Shown: one piece after another, positions 27,693 to 36,535 of the stretch
Layout of the letters: the number at the start of each line of letters is the position of its first letter
How positions within the stretch are numbered: position 1 is the stretch's first letter
NCBI GenBank assembly: GCA_026713545.1
Contig: JAPOOG010000083.1
Span: 62,001-126,000, forward strand
Reading direction: 5' to 3'
Source of the DNA: Bryobacterales bacterium
GTDB lineage: Bacteria; Acidobacteriota; Terriglobia; Bryobacterales; UBA6623
DNA length: 64,000 bases
Notes under the pieces: generated by a model
Databases searched by the model: none
Seen by the model: only the letters and a program-made list of their open reading frames with translations
Told to the model about the DNA's origin: nothing
Program-made: the position numbers and the translations under genes

Positions 27693-28306
27693 TGCCTGGC
27701 CTCGGGATCCCAGCTTGGGAATCGGTCCAGCTTCGTGACCTCGTGAATCAAGTTGTGACACATCAGGCATGACCTCTCGCCATCGAGCAACTCGGCGCGG
27801 AATGCCTTGTGGGCTGGGTGCTCCTCATAGGACCGCGCCCCTTCGTGGCATTCCAGACAGGCCTGGTTCTCATACGGCTGATACAGCTTGACCGGGTCTG
27901 AAGCAGTGCCCCAAACGTTGTGCCATACGTGCCTCACGCCGCGGATCTTGTCATCAACGTCCCCGAACATCGTGTAGTTGGTGTGGCATGCATAGCAAGT
28001 TTTGTCGATGGGGATTCGCTTGTTCTGATAATGCGCGGCAGGAAGGAATCGAGCATCGTCAATCCGGAGACTTTCTCCATAGGGCTGAATGATGTGGCAG
28101 GAAAGGCAGAACTCCGTTGTCTTGGCCTGTTCGTAGTGCTGGCCGGCGCCGCCCAGCAGCAGCAGCCCCGGTAGTGCAAACAGAGCAGTAAAAGCCAGGA
28201 TCTTGCCCGCAGTAGTGGCAGCCAGTTCGGGCCGTCGGAAAAGAACCGCAATCAGCGTGAGTGTTGCGATTGCCAGGGCAGACAGGCTGATCACATAACC
28301 GGTCAC
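27689..28306 (-). CDS. NapC/NirT-like tetraheme membrane cytochrome c
   Basis: A 205-residue protein with hydrophobic N-terminal helices (about residues 1-50) and four CxxCH haem sites: CLSCH, CYACH, CLECH and CLMCH. This is the layout of NapC/NirT-type quinol oxidases, which pass electrons from the membrane quinol pool to periplasmic cytochromes. It follows the octaheme gene by 23 bases and overlaps the next gene by four bases, so it is almost certainly the electron donor, or acceptor, of that protein. Compare the HAO-cytochrome cM552 (or CycX) pairs of other bacteria. Direction of flow is not shown by sequence. Confidence 0.87.
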   Translation of the reverse strand: MTGYVISLSALAIATLTLIAVLFRRPELAATTAGKILAFTALFALPGLLLLGGAGQHYEQAKTTEFCLSCHIIQPYGESLRIDDARFLPAAHYQNKRIPIDKTCYACHTNYTMFGDVDDKIRGVRHVWHNVWGTASDPVKLYQPYENQACLECHEGARSYEEHPAHKAFRAELLDGERSCLMCHNLIHEVTKLDRFPSWDPEARQ

Positions 28307-28329
28307 TGAGAAGTCCTCCGCGCCGCCGG

Positions 28330-29697
28330 CTAGCGGCTACTGCGCATCTCCTGCGCCAATGTCTTGATCTCGGTCAAGTCCTGCAACATCTCGCTCCAAC
28401 CGTACCAAAGCGCATAATCCGGATTGTTGTGAAACACCCCCTGAAACGCTCGCATCCGGTGCTCCAAATGCATCTTGAAGAGTCGCTGTTCGATCACCGA
28501 CGGTGCGTCGTGGAAGGCCAGCAGATCCGGGAAGTTGTACGCATAGTGGTCCGGCTTGCGCAGCACCCCGTCGCGGTACAGGGAACTGACGATGCGAATC
28601 GCCTCGGCCAGCAGCCGGTCCGTTTCCCGGATCATCTCGTCGCCCTTCTCGAGTTCCGCTCGCACGAAATTTCCCGAGTGGCACTGCTCGCAAACGCCGA
28701 TCATGCGGTCGCGCTCCTTCTGCCAATCCTCTTGGGTCAGCCGTGCGACGTCGGCTTTCTTGACGGCATCCAGGCGCGCGGTCGGATTTCCCTGTGGGTC
28801 CAGGACTCCGAGCGCTTGGAGGATGGTTGTTCGATCGGCCGCCCACTGCGGATCTTCCGGCATGGGTAATCGCACGGCCAAAAATCCCCAGGCTGTCCGC
28901 ACGCCGTGATCCCCCTGCGGCATGTGGCACATCTGGCAGGTGGGCGCCGCGGCCTGCTCCGGTAGCGTTCCGCTCTGCTTGAGCAGATGCCGAACGCCAT
29001 GCTTGGACGAGGAATACATCTCCCACTGTGGATGGTCGATGCCCATGTGGCACGTCCGGCAGGCTTGTGGTTCGCGGGCCTCCTTGACGGAAAAAAGGTG
29101 GCGCGTATGGCAGGCGTCACAAGAGGCAAGACCGAACATGACGCCCTCGGCCCTCAACTGCCGGATCTCGTCCTCACTCTTGAGCCCGAGGCGGTGGCAC
29201 CCTCCACAGCCCTTCATGCCTTCCGTGAGAGCCATCGGCAGCCAATGCGTCGTCGGCATGGCGTTCATGCTGGCCCAGGCCAGAGCGTGCTTGCCGCCTG
29301 CGAACTGCTCCGTCTGGATCGGATGGCAAGTCCCGCAAACATCCGGCGTCGCGGTCTTGACCAAAGCGACATCGTCCGCCGAATGATGCTCGTCACCGTG
29401 ACACAGCGAGCAGTCCACACCTCTCTCGTTGTGCCGGCTCAGTTCCCAATCCGTGACGATGTTCGGCGTCACGCTGCGGTGACACTCGACGCAGTCCGAA
29501 GAGCTACGAGAGGAGTCTTCCCCGCCGCCGCACGCTGCCAGCATCAGAATGAGCGGCAGTAGGAAGCAACTGGCCCGGCGCAGTCGTCTTGCCTTGACCT
29601 GGCTGCGTTGACACCACCGTCGTTTCGAAAAGTCGCATCCCTCGAGAAGAAGGCTTCCGCCAATTCTCGTCATCCGGGCGATGTGCTCCAAGCGCAT
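28330..29697 (-). CDS. Octaheme cytochrome c of the hydroxylamine-oxidoreductase family, lipoprotein
   Basis: A 455-residue protein with eight CxxCH sites in order: CVECH, CSLCH, CGTCH, CGGCH, CDACH, CRTCH, CQMCH and CEQCH. The spacing and the C-terminal helical part ending with NPDYALWYGW match the HAO/octaheme family, which oxidises hydroxylamine or hydrazine, or in the epsilon-type reduces nitrite or hydroxylamine. The N-terminus ends in LMLAACGGG, a lipobox. The start ATG 29697 is used since AGG lies 4 bases upstream and a TATAAT box stands just before it. Whether the HAO cross-link tyrosine is present needs an alignment, as two tyrosines occur in the right area. Confidence 0.85.
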   Translation of the reverse strand: MRLEHIARMTRIGGSLLLEGCDFSKRRWCQRSQVKARRLRRASCFLLPLILMLAACGGGEDSSRSSSDCVECHRSVTPNIVTDWELSRHNERGVDCSLCHGDEHHSADDVALVKTATPDVCGTCHPIQTEQFAGGKHALAWASMNAMPTTHWLPMALTEGMKGCGGCHRLGLKSEDEIRQLRAEGVMFGLASCDACHTRHLFSVKEAREPQACRTCHMGIDHPQWEMYSSSKHGVRHLLKQSGTLPEQAAAPTCQMCHMPQGDHGVRTAWGFLAVRLPMPEDPQWAADRTTILQALGVLDPQGNPTARLDAVKKADVARLTQEDWQKERDRMIGVCEQCHSGNFVRAELEKGDEMIRETDRLLAEAIRIVSSLYRDGVLRKPDHYAYNFPDLLAFHDAPSVIEQRLFKMHLEHRMRAFQGVFHNNPDYALWYGWSEMLQDLTEIKTLAQEMRSSR

Positions 29698-29715
29698 TGA
29701 CCTGTTCGAACTCCC

Positions 29716-29721
29716 ATTATA
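29716..29721 (-). promoter_or_regulatory. TATAAT -10 box of the octaheme operon
   Basis: On the minus strand, a perfect TATAAT precedes the ATG 29697 by about 18 bases. No good -35 hexamer is at the 16-18-base distance, so an activator may be needed. The predicted leader is only about 12 bases. Confidence 0.4.
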
Positions 29722-29976
29722 TGGCCCGTTCCATACCGGCCCCGATCGGTACCCTGACAGCGCATACGAAGGAAAAGTCACCCCTGGGAGCGCCTACGAA
29801 GAAAAAATCTTGCCCGCATCCCGGCCGGCAGCTTGCATTCCATGGGGATAAGCCGTCCTGCCACCATGACCAGACCATTGCTGCATATCTTGCGCATGAA
29901 TCCGAACTCGAACTTGAGAGCATGTGCAGCGTCATAACCATTGAACACTCGCAAGAATGGTCCATAAGCGTCCGGG

Positions 29977-30275
29977 ACCGTCGATGGCGAGGCCGGCCGT
30001 GCGCCGGATGCGGTTGGTGAAGACCGGCTTCGCGCTCAATGTTCCGTCCGCCTGACGCTCCGGGAAATAGATCATCGCCACCTTGGTGCGGCGCAGGTAG
30101 AAGGGCGCTCGACACATCGTCATGGCCTCGCGGATCGAGCGCACGTCGGCATAGGTGTCCCGGTCGAGCAGTTGCCGGAACAGAACGGAGTTCTGCGTAT
30201 CGCCCTTGTGTGGCGTGGCCGTCAGCAGAAGCACGTAATCGGCGCTGTCGCGCAGTAGTTCTCCCAGCCTGCCTG
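29977..30275 (-). pseudogene. Relic of an SNF2-type helicase (fragment of about 100 codons)
   Basis: The minus-strand frame here carries a stretch typical of SNF2/DEAD helicases of the DISARM DrmD type and related defence loci: DSADYVLLLTATPHKGDTQN, the ATP-hydrolysis TATPHKG motif, then FRQLLDRDTYADV, APFYLRRTK and YFPERQADGT. The typical protein is near 1000 residues; only about 100 remain, with no ATP-binding motif I and no C-terminal helicase core. No other part of a system is nearby. It is therefore a remnant, not a gene. Confidence 0.6.
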
Positions 30276-30436
30276 AGAAGAGTGCGGGCAAGCGCCCAGA
30301 GGGCACCTGCACGCTCCCAGGGTAGAAACCGCCGGTTCCGGGTTGCACCGCCGCGGGTCTGCGATCAGATTCGTTCCGTTGGTTTTACTGAAAACTGACT
30401 ACTAAAAACTGAGCGGCACAGCCGACGGGTTTGCGA

Positions 30437-32989
30437 TCAGATTCGTTCCGGCGGGATTTGTGTGAAGACGGTCAGGCCCTTGAGGCCTTTGGGGCGGTCG
30501 GGAAGCAGCAGGCTGGCGAGGTAGCCGGCGGCGAAGCAGGTGAGCAGTCCGATAGCCGCGTACAGGAAGAAGCTGACGGCGGTGTGGGTCTGGACCCAGT
30601 AGATGACCGCGGCGCTGATGACGGCTCCGACGAGCGCCCCCCGTCCGTTGGCGCGGCGGGTGAACATGCCGACTGCGAAGAGTCCGGCCATGCCGCTGCT
30701 GAGCAGGCCGAGCATCCGCATGAACAAATCCCACAGGGACTGGATCTCGTAGGTGGCCATGGTCGCGGCGGTGACGGTAGCGATCAGGCCGAGGCCGGCG
30801 GTCAGCCAGCGCGCCAGGCGCAGCCGGACGGCATCCGTGGATTCAGGTCGGAAACGGGCGTAGAAATCCGTCACCACGGCGGTCGAGACGCTGTTCAAGC
30901 CGCTGTCGAGAGTGGACATCGAAGCGGCGAAGAGGGCGGCGATGACGATCCCGGTGACGCCGGACGGCAGTTGCTGCGAGATGAAGTGGGGGAAGATCGA
31001 GTCCGTGGGCAGGTTGGGGCTCAGGAGTTCGGGCGTGAGCTTGTAGAAGACGTAGAGCGAAGTGCCGAGCAGGAACCAGATGAACGTTTCCGGCAGCACG
31101 ATGGCGGCATTCATCCAGATGGAATCGGCGGCGCTTTTTTCGTCACGGGTCGTGAGATAGCGTTGGACGACAACCTGGTCGGAGGTGTAGGTGACCAGGT
31201 TGATGAAGAGGTTTCCGATGACGAGGACCCATATCGTGCTGGTCGTGTAGTCCCAACCCCAATGGATGACTTTGAATTTGTCATCGGCCATGCCGGCCGA
31301 GAAGATCGTCGACATTCCTCCGTCGACGCCGAAAATCATGATCACCAGGCACAAGAGGCCGCCGCCGAGCAGGACGATGGCTTGCAACACATCCGTCCAG
31401 ACGACGGCCTCGATGCCCCCGAGAACGGTGTAGAGCGTGCTGAGAACGCCCATCACGACAATGCAGACGTAGACGTTCATGCCGGTGACGGCGGAGAGGG
31501 CCATCGCCGGCAGAAACAGAACGATCGCCATGCGGCCGAGTTGAAAGAGGATGAACGCGGCGCTGGCGTAGAGGCGGGTCGCGAGGTTGAAGCGCCGCTC
31601 CAGGTATTCGTAGGCGCTGGTGAGGTTGAGGCGGCGGAAGAACGGCAGATAGAAGTAGACGACGATCGGCGTGATGAGGATGAAGGCGAACGTGTTGACG
31701 AAGTAGGCCCAGTCGGTGGCGAAGACCTTGGCGGGCGCCGCCATGAAGGGGATGGCGCTGAGCTGGGTGCCGAAGAGGCTGATGCCCGCCGCCCACCAGG
31801 GGATGCGGCGGCCGGCCAGGAAGTAGTCGGCGGTGGTTTTCTCGCGGCGGGAGAAGTAGACGCCCATCCCGATGAGCATCGCGAGGTATGCGCCGAGGCA
31901 GACGTAGTCGAGCTTGGTGAAGCCGCTGGGCCGATGGCGGGTTTCGAGGGCAAGCACGTGCGGGGAGCGGTGACCGGGGCGGTCTTCGCCGGAGGCGATG
32001 ACGATGCGGCCGTTCCAGCGCGTTGCCGAGGTTGTGACGAGCGCCTCGGTCATCTCGCCAAGTTCGGTCCAGGTGTCGGTGATGGTGTGGTAGGCGAGTA
32101 CGGTCTTGGGGAAGCCGGGGTGGTTGTCGCCCAGTTCCTGCGCGCGGAAGAAGAGCTCGCCGTCGTCTCCGCTGAAGATCAGGATGTGGCTGGGTCCCTC
32201 GGTGATGGCCGCGGCGGCGGCAACGGGGTGGGGAACGTCGGCGACCTGTTGCCATCCGGCTTCGGGGCGGTAGCGGTAGGCGTCGGTGAGGAAACGGCGG
32301 GTAGTCGAGCCGTCGGCCGCCGTGATGAGCTCGGCGCCGCTGAAAACATGGACCGCGCCATCCTGCGCTACGGCCACGGGAAGGATGCGCGCGGGGCCGG
32401 GCCAGGGGTCGAGAACTTCCCAAGCAGGTTCGGGATGGCTGAGATCGAGCCGCCAGAAGTTGTTCATCGCGCGGCTGGAGTCGGGGGCTTGCTGGCCGCC
32501 GGCGACGTAGATCGATGTGCCGAGCAGGACGGCGTTGGTCATGGCGCAGGCTTGAGGCAGGTCGGGGAGCTTTTGTTGGTCGAGTGTCCCGTCCTGCCAT
32601 TGGAGCAACCGGACGTCGCGGTAATGTCGTTGGGCATCGCCGCCGCCGAGCAGGATGAACCCTTGTTCTGTCGAAACGCTGCCTCCGTAAGCGAGCGGGT
32701 GCTCGAGCTGGAAGTTGGATAGCCAGTCATCGGAGCCCGGCTCGAGGATGTATACGTCGCGCCGCCATTGCTTGGTCCCGCCCTGAAACGGGGAGATGGG
32801 GAAGTTCGAGCCGCCGGCGACCACGAGCGCCTCATTGGATACGCCGACGAAAGGCCCGCCGAGGCCGAGAGGCGTGGGAAGGTCCGGGAGGAGGGACCAC
32901 TGGAGGGTCGCTTCATGCGTTTCGCCCGCGTTGGCCGGGGGCGCGGCAGCGATCAGGAAGAGTATGAGGCCGGCGACGGTGCGTTTCAT
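30437..32989 (-). CDS. Cyclically permuted mutarotase (kelch) fused to sodium:solute symporter
   Basis: An 850-residue fusion. A signal peptide (about residues 1-22) is followed by a kelch-type beta-propeller at about 25-370 with repeats such as ALVVAGGSNFP, FILLGGGDAQ and SIYVAGGQQ. This matches the cyclically permuted mutarotase family of NanM. The C-terminal part, about 380-850, is a 12- to 14-helix sodium:solute symporter (for example DYFLAGRRIPWWAAGISLFG). In this type of fusion the propeller would set the anomeric form of a sugar acid before uptake. Sialic acid is the best guess and matches the sialidase at 4.8 kb. Its start overlaps the amidase stop by four bases. Confidence 0.85.
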   Translation of the reverse strand: MKRTVAGLILFLIAAAPPANAGETHEATLQWSLLPDLPTPLGLGGPFVGVSNEALVVAGGSNFPISPFQGGTKQWRRDVYILEPGSDDWLSNFQLEHPLAYGGSVSTEQGFILLGGGDAQRHYRDVRLLQWQDGTLDQQKLPDLPQACAMTNAVLLGTSIYVAGGQQAPDSSRAMNNFWRLDLSHPEPAWEVLDPWPGPARILPVAVAQDGAVHVFSGAELITAADGSTTRRFLTDAYRYRPEAGWQQVADVPHPVAAAAAITEGPSHILIFSGDDGELFFRAQELGDNHPGFPKTVLAYHTITDTWTELGEMTEALVTTSATRWNGRIVIASGEDRPGHRSPHVLALETRHRPSGFTKLDYVCLGAYLAMLIGMGVYFSRREKTTADYFLAGRRIPWWAAGISLFGTQLSAIPFMAAPAKVFATDWAYFVNTFAFILITPIVVYFYLPFFRRLNLTSAYEYLERRFNLATRLYASAAFILFQLGRMAIVLFLPAMALSAVTGMNVYVCIVVMGVLSTLYTVLGGIEAVVWTDVLQAIVLLGGGLLCLVIMIFGVDGGMSTIFSAGMADDKFKVIHWGWDYTTSTIWVLVIGNLFINLVTYTSDQVVVQRYLTTRDEKSAADSIWMNAAIVLPETFIWFLLGTSLYVFYKLTPELLSPNLPTDSIFPHFISQQLPSGVTGIVIAALFAASMSTLDSGLNSVSTAVVTDFYARFRPESTDAVRLRLARWLTAGLGLIATVTAATMATYEIQSLWDLFMRMLGLLSSGMAGLFAVGMFTRRANGRGALVGAVISAAVIYWVQTHTAVSFFLYAAIGLLTCFAAGYLASLLLPDRPKGLKGLTVFTQIPPERI

Positions 32990-34389
32990 TCGTCGGCGAT
33001 CGCCGGGCGTTTGAGGTGCCAGTCGGTCGCCTGTTCGTAGGCGTGGCCGATTTCCAGAATGCCCGCTTCGTCCCAGAGGCGGCCGATGATCTGCAGGCCG
33101 ATGGGGAGGTGGTCTTCGGTGAGGCCGCAGGGTACGGAGAGCAGTGGCAGGCCCGTGAGGTTCAGCGCGCGTACGTTCCGGGTGGTGGCGATCCGGACGT
33201 TGTGTTCGACACCGGCGACGGTCAGGGTGTTTTGGCCGATCTTGGCGGGGGGCACCGGGATCGTGGCCGTGACGATCGCGTCGACGCTGCCGAGGATCTC
33301 GTTGAAGGCGTCGATGAGAGCGCGCCGTCGGCGCTGGGCATTCAGGTATTCGGATGCTCGGATGAAGCGGCCCTGATCGAAGAGCGCGCGTACGTCGTCA
33401 CCGATCTCGCTTCGTCGTTCGCGCAGCCGTTTCTCGTGCACCGACGTGGCCTCGGCAAGCAGGATGAGTCTGCCGAGATCGTTGAACTCTTCGATGTCGG
33501 GGACCTTGATAGAGACCAGCTCGGCGCCGAGGTCTGCGAGCACGGAAATGGCTTTGTTCACGGCCGCTTTGATGTCGGCGTGCAGGCCGTCGAAGTAGAA
33601 GTTTTCGGGAACGCCGAATTTTCGGCCGGCAAGCGTGGGCTCCGGTCCCAGGCTTGGTTCGATCACAGGTTGGTCGGCGCAGCTTTCATCGCGCGGATCT
33701 CCGCCCGCCATGGCGCAGTAGACTTCCGCGGTGTCGCGGACGGTGGAGCCGAAGGGGCCGGCGTGATCGAGGGTGTGGCCGAGAGGGAAGACGCCGTAGC
33801 GGCTGACCCGTCCAAAGGTGGGCTTGAGGCCGACAAGGCCGCAGAAGGACGAGGGGATGCGGATCGAGCCGCCGGTGTCCGAACCGAGGGAGAAGCTGCA
33901 AAGGCCTCCGGCGAGAGCGGAGGTTGAGCCCCCGCTCGACCCGCCGGGAATGCGGTCGGTGTCCCAGGGATTGCGAATGGCGCCGTAGTGCGGATTGTTG
34001 CTCGTGATGCCGTAGGCCCATTCATGCAAACCCGCCTTGCCGAGCATCACGGCCCCCGCGGCGGTCAGTTTCTCGATGACGGCGCAGTCGAAGTCGGGGA
34101 TGAAGTCGTCCATGATCTTCGAACCGATGGTGGTCTTGATGCCCTTGGTGTAGAAGAGATCTTTGGCGGCGTAAGGAATGCCGTGGAGCTTGCCGCGGTA
34201 GTTGCCCGCCCGGATTTCCTGCTCGGCCTGCCGCGCTTGTGCGAGAGCGTGCTCGGCGGTGACGGTGATGAAAGCGTTCAAGCGGGGTTGCCGCTTTTCG
34301 ATGAGCTCGAGTAGGTGTTGCGTGAGTTCGACGGGGGAAAGTGCGCCTCGCTCGATTCTGGGAGCGAGATCCGTGATGGTGAGGTTCAT
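32986..34389 (-). CDS. Amidase-signature family hydrolase
   Basis: A 467-residue amidase of the GatA/amidase-signature family. The catalytic Ser-cisSer-Lys triad is visible: lysine in GIPYAAKDLF, the GGSSGGS loop, and serine in SDTGGSIR. The family is diverse, covering aryl- and acyl-amides and the GatA subunit. With no gatB or gatC beside it, this is probably a catabolic amidase. It lies 21 bases after a 57-residue gene and overlaps the mutarotase-symporter gene by four bases (ATGA), so it is in one operon with both. It may act on a substrate imported by that symporter. Confidence 0.92.
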   Translation of the reverse strand: MNLTITDLAPRIERGALSPVELTQHLLELIEKRQPRLNAFITVTAEHALAQARQAEQEIRAGNYRGKLHGIPYAAKDLFYTKGIKTTIGSKIMDDFIPDFDCAVIEKLTAAGAVMLGKAGLHEWAYGITSNNPHYGAIRNPWDTDRIPGGSSGGSTSALAGGLCSFSLGSDTGGSIRIPSSFCGLVGLKPTFGRVSRYGVFPLGHTLDHAGPFGSTVRDTAEVYCAMAGGDPRDESCADQPVIEPSLGPEPTLAGRKFGVPENFYFDGLHADIKAAVNKAISVLADLGAELVSIKVPDIEEFNDLGRLILLAEATSVHEKRLRERRSEIGDDVRALFDQGRFIRASEYLNAQRRRRALIDAFNEILGSVDAIVTATIPVPPAKIGQNTLTVAGVEHNVRIATTRNVRALNLTGLPLLSVPCGLTEDHLPIGLQIIGRLWDEAGILEIGHAYEQATDWHLKRPAIADE

Positions 34390-34410
34390 TGGTTGATTCG
34401 AGACGTGCGG

Positions 34411-34584
34411 TCAGCGGCAGGAAGGGCGGAACGAATGGACCGGATCGGTGGTGCTCAAGTCCCGGTCGAGGGCTCGCGCGGTCTTGTCTGCAACCTCTTC
34501 CACGATGGGAACGATTGCGTCCAACTGTTCGTCGGGAATGTCGAACCGCCAAGCTTCGGCGGCCTGTTTGACGGACATGGGCAT
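34411..34584 (-). CDS. Small amidase-associated protein (57 residues)
   Basis: An open frame on the minus strand from ATG 34584 to TGA at 34411 reads MPMSVKQAAEAWRFDIPDEQ at its start and ends HSFRPSCR. The predicted protein is helical, with D and E residues and a D-P-x-x-x-F-x-P end. That layout resembles the short AtzG/DUF4089-type proteins that accompany amidases and serve as structural partners. It lies 21 bases before the amidase. A GGGGAAG purine run precedes the start. A second in-frame ATG is six bases downstream. Confidence 0.65.
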   Translation of the reverse strand: MPMSVKQAAEAWRFDIPDEQLDAIVPIVEEVADKTARALDRDLSTTDPVHSFRPSCR

Positions 34585-34683
34585 GGTGGGCTTCCCCTTT
34601 GGCGAGCCTACAGTTTACAGTGTTGGTGATAAGACTTCATTTGGAAGGCTTTTCCAGTCTGAAGTACTCGACGAGGGGGACAG

Positions 34684-36456
34684 ATGCCTGAGACCTTGGC
34701 CCGATTGTTTCGCCATGCCGTGTCCTATGACAAGCCGGACATGATTCTTACGAAAGTTGAAGGGGCCTACGGGCCGATCGCGGCCAGCGAAGTGTACCGC
34801 CGTGTGGCGAGGACCCACTTCGGGTTGCGGAAGGCGGGCATCGCTGCGGGGGATCGTTGCGCCCTGCTGTCGGAAAATCGTTGGGAATGGGCGGTGACCG
34901 ATTTCGCCATGATGACCGCGGGCGTGGTCAGCGTACCGATCTATCCCACGCTGCCCGCGCAGCAGATCCGCTATCTGCTCGAGCACTCGGAGTCTCGGGT
35001 GATCTTCGTTTCTACCGAGGAGCAGCTCAACAAGATCCTGAGCATTTGGGATCACCTCCCCGCGTTGGAGGGCATGGTCGTCTTCGATTCCTATGACACG
35101 GATGACCAGCGAATCACGACCATGGCGAGCCTTTTGGGCGAGAAACCCCTGTCCGAGGATGAGCGGGAGGATTTCGAGCAGGCGATAAGCGCCGTTCAGC
35201 CGCAGGACCTGGCGAGCATCATCTACACGTCGGGCACGACGGGAACGCCGAAGGGCGTGATGCTTACGCACGGCAACTTCTGCAGCAACGTGCGCGACAT
35301 CGGACTCAAGGTCTACGAAGACGATGTTGCCCTGTCGTTCCTGCCGCTGTCTCATGTGGCGGAGCGTATAGCGGACTACGTGTTTTTCTACGACGGTGCG
35401 ACCGTGGCGTATGCCGAGTCGCTCGATGCCGTGCCGCAAAACCTGCTGGAAGTCAAGCCGACCGTTGCCGTGGGCGTGCCGCGGTTTTTCGAGAAGGTTC
35501 ATGACAAAGTGCAGGCCGCGGTGGCGGCCGCTCCGGCGGTTCGACGCGGACTGTTCAACTGGGCGATCGGTACAGGGAAGGCGACGGCTCCCTATCGCCT
35601 CAAGAACGAGCCCTTGCCGCTGGGTCTTCGTTTGCAGTCAGGGTTGGCCGACCGGCTGGTCTTCGCGAAGCTCAGAGGACGGCTCGGCGGCCGCATTCGC
35701 TTTTTCATGTCGGGCGCTGCGCCCCTTCCGCTGCACGTTGCTGAATTTTTCTACGCCGTCGGGATCAAGATCTGCGAAGCCTATGGACTGACCGAGACGT
35801 CACCCGTCGTCTCTTTGAATTACCCGGACAGTCTGCGGTTCGGAACCGTCGGAAGGATGATCAGGAACGTCGAGGTGAAGATCGCCGATGACGGCGAGAT
35901 CCTGGTGCGCGGCCCCAACGTCATGCTCGGCTATTACAGGGATGAAGAGAGAACCGCCGAGGTAATTCGCGGCGGTTGGTTCCACACGGGCGATATCGGC
36001 AAGATCGACGAGGACGGCTACCTCAGCATCACCGATCGCAAGAAGGACCTCTTCAAGACGTCCGGCGGCAAATATGTGGCGCCCCAGCCGATTGAGAATC
36101 AGATCAAGACCAGTGGTTTTGTGTCCACTGCCGTCGTTGTTGCGGAGGGACGGAACTTTCCGAGCGCTCTGATCGTGCCCGACTTCGAGAAGTTGCAGCA
36201 ATACGCTCAGCAGCAGGGTATCGATGCGGCGAACCGGGGGGTGTTGGTGCGGAACGCCCGAATTGTGAGCATGATGGAGAATGAAGTGGACTCGGCGTGC
36301 CAGGGACTGGCGCGGCACGAGCGGGTCAAGAAGGTGGCGCTGCTCGAAGAAGAGTTTTCCATCGACAGGGGGGAGATCACGCCCACGATGAAAGTGCGCC
36401 GCCGGGAAGTCGAGAGGCGATACGCCGACCGCATCGAGGAAATCTATTCTTCCTGA
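34684..36456 (+). CDS. Long-chain fatty-acid-CoA ligase (AMP-binding)
   Basis: A 590-residue adenylate-forming enzyme. The P-loop motif [18 protein letters not shown] at about residues 180-197 is diagnostic. GYGLTE-type (here [10 protein letters not shown]), the hinge GWFHTGDIG and the catalytic lysine region ([19 protein letters not shown]) follow. It activates long-chain fatty acids to acyl-CoA with ATP for degradation or lipid synthesis. The start ATG 34684 has GAGGGGG about 5 bases upstream. It is transcribed divergently from the amidase operon. Confidence 0.95.
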   Translation: MPETLARLFRHAVSYDKPDMILTKVEGAYGPIAASEVYRRVARTHFGLRKAGIAAGDRCALLSENRWEWAVTDFAMMTAGVVSVPIYPTLPAQQIRYLLEHSESRVIFVSTEEQLNKILSIWDHLPALEGMVVFDSYDTDDQRITTMASLLGEKPLSEDEREDFEQAISAVQPQDLASIIYTSGTTGTPKGVMLTHGNFCSNVRDIGLKVYEDDVALSFLPLSHVAERIADYVFFYDGATVAYAESLDAVPQNLLEVKPTVAVGVPRFFEKVHDKVQAAVAAAPAVRRGLFNWAIGTGKATAPYRLKNEPLPLGLRLQSGLADRLVFAKLRGRLGGRIRFFMSGAAPLPLHVAEFFYAVGIKICEAYGLTETSPVVSLNYPDSLRFGTVGRMIRNVEVKIADDGEILVRGPNVMLGYYRDEERTAEVIRGGWFHTGDIGKIDEDGYLSITDRKKDLFKTSGGKYVAPQPIENQIKTSGFVSTAVVVAEGRNFPSALIVPDFEKLQQYAQQQGIDAANRGVLVRNARIVSMMENEVDSACQGLARHERVKKVALLEEEFSIDRGEITPTMKVRRREVERRYADRIEEIYSS

Positions 36457-36480
36457 CCGCGGGAGCATCACCGCAAGCAC

Positions 36481-36527
36481 CCTGGCAGCGCGGGCTACGA
36501 AGAAAAAACTTGCCCGCATCTCCGCCG
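36481..36527. repeat. Short palindromic intergenic sequence, also at 29784-29827
   Basis: The sequence CCCTGGCAGCGCGGGC, then an A-rich loop, then CTTGCCCGCATC, recurs with small changes near 29784 (CCCTGGGAGCGCCTACGA). In this copy the GCGGGC...GCCCGC arms can pair over a loop of about 16 bases. It lies at the end of convergent genes and may act as a terminator or be a dispersed small repeat. Confidence 0.45.
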
Positions 36528-36535
36528 TCGGTTCG

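Noticed and set aside
30431-32722. 763-codon open frame on the plus strand opposite the symporter
   Set aside because: It is the complement of a clear transporter gene, has extreme Gly/Asp/Glu/Val/Arg content, and shows no family. It is a GC-driven shadow frame.
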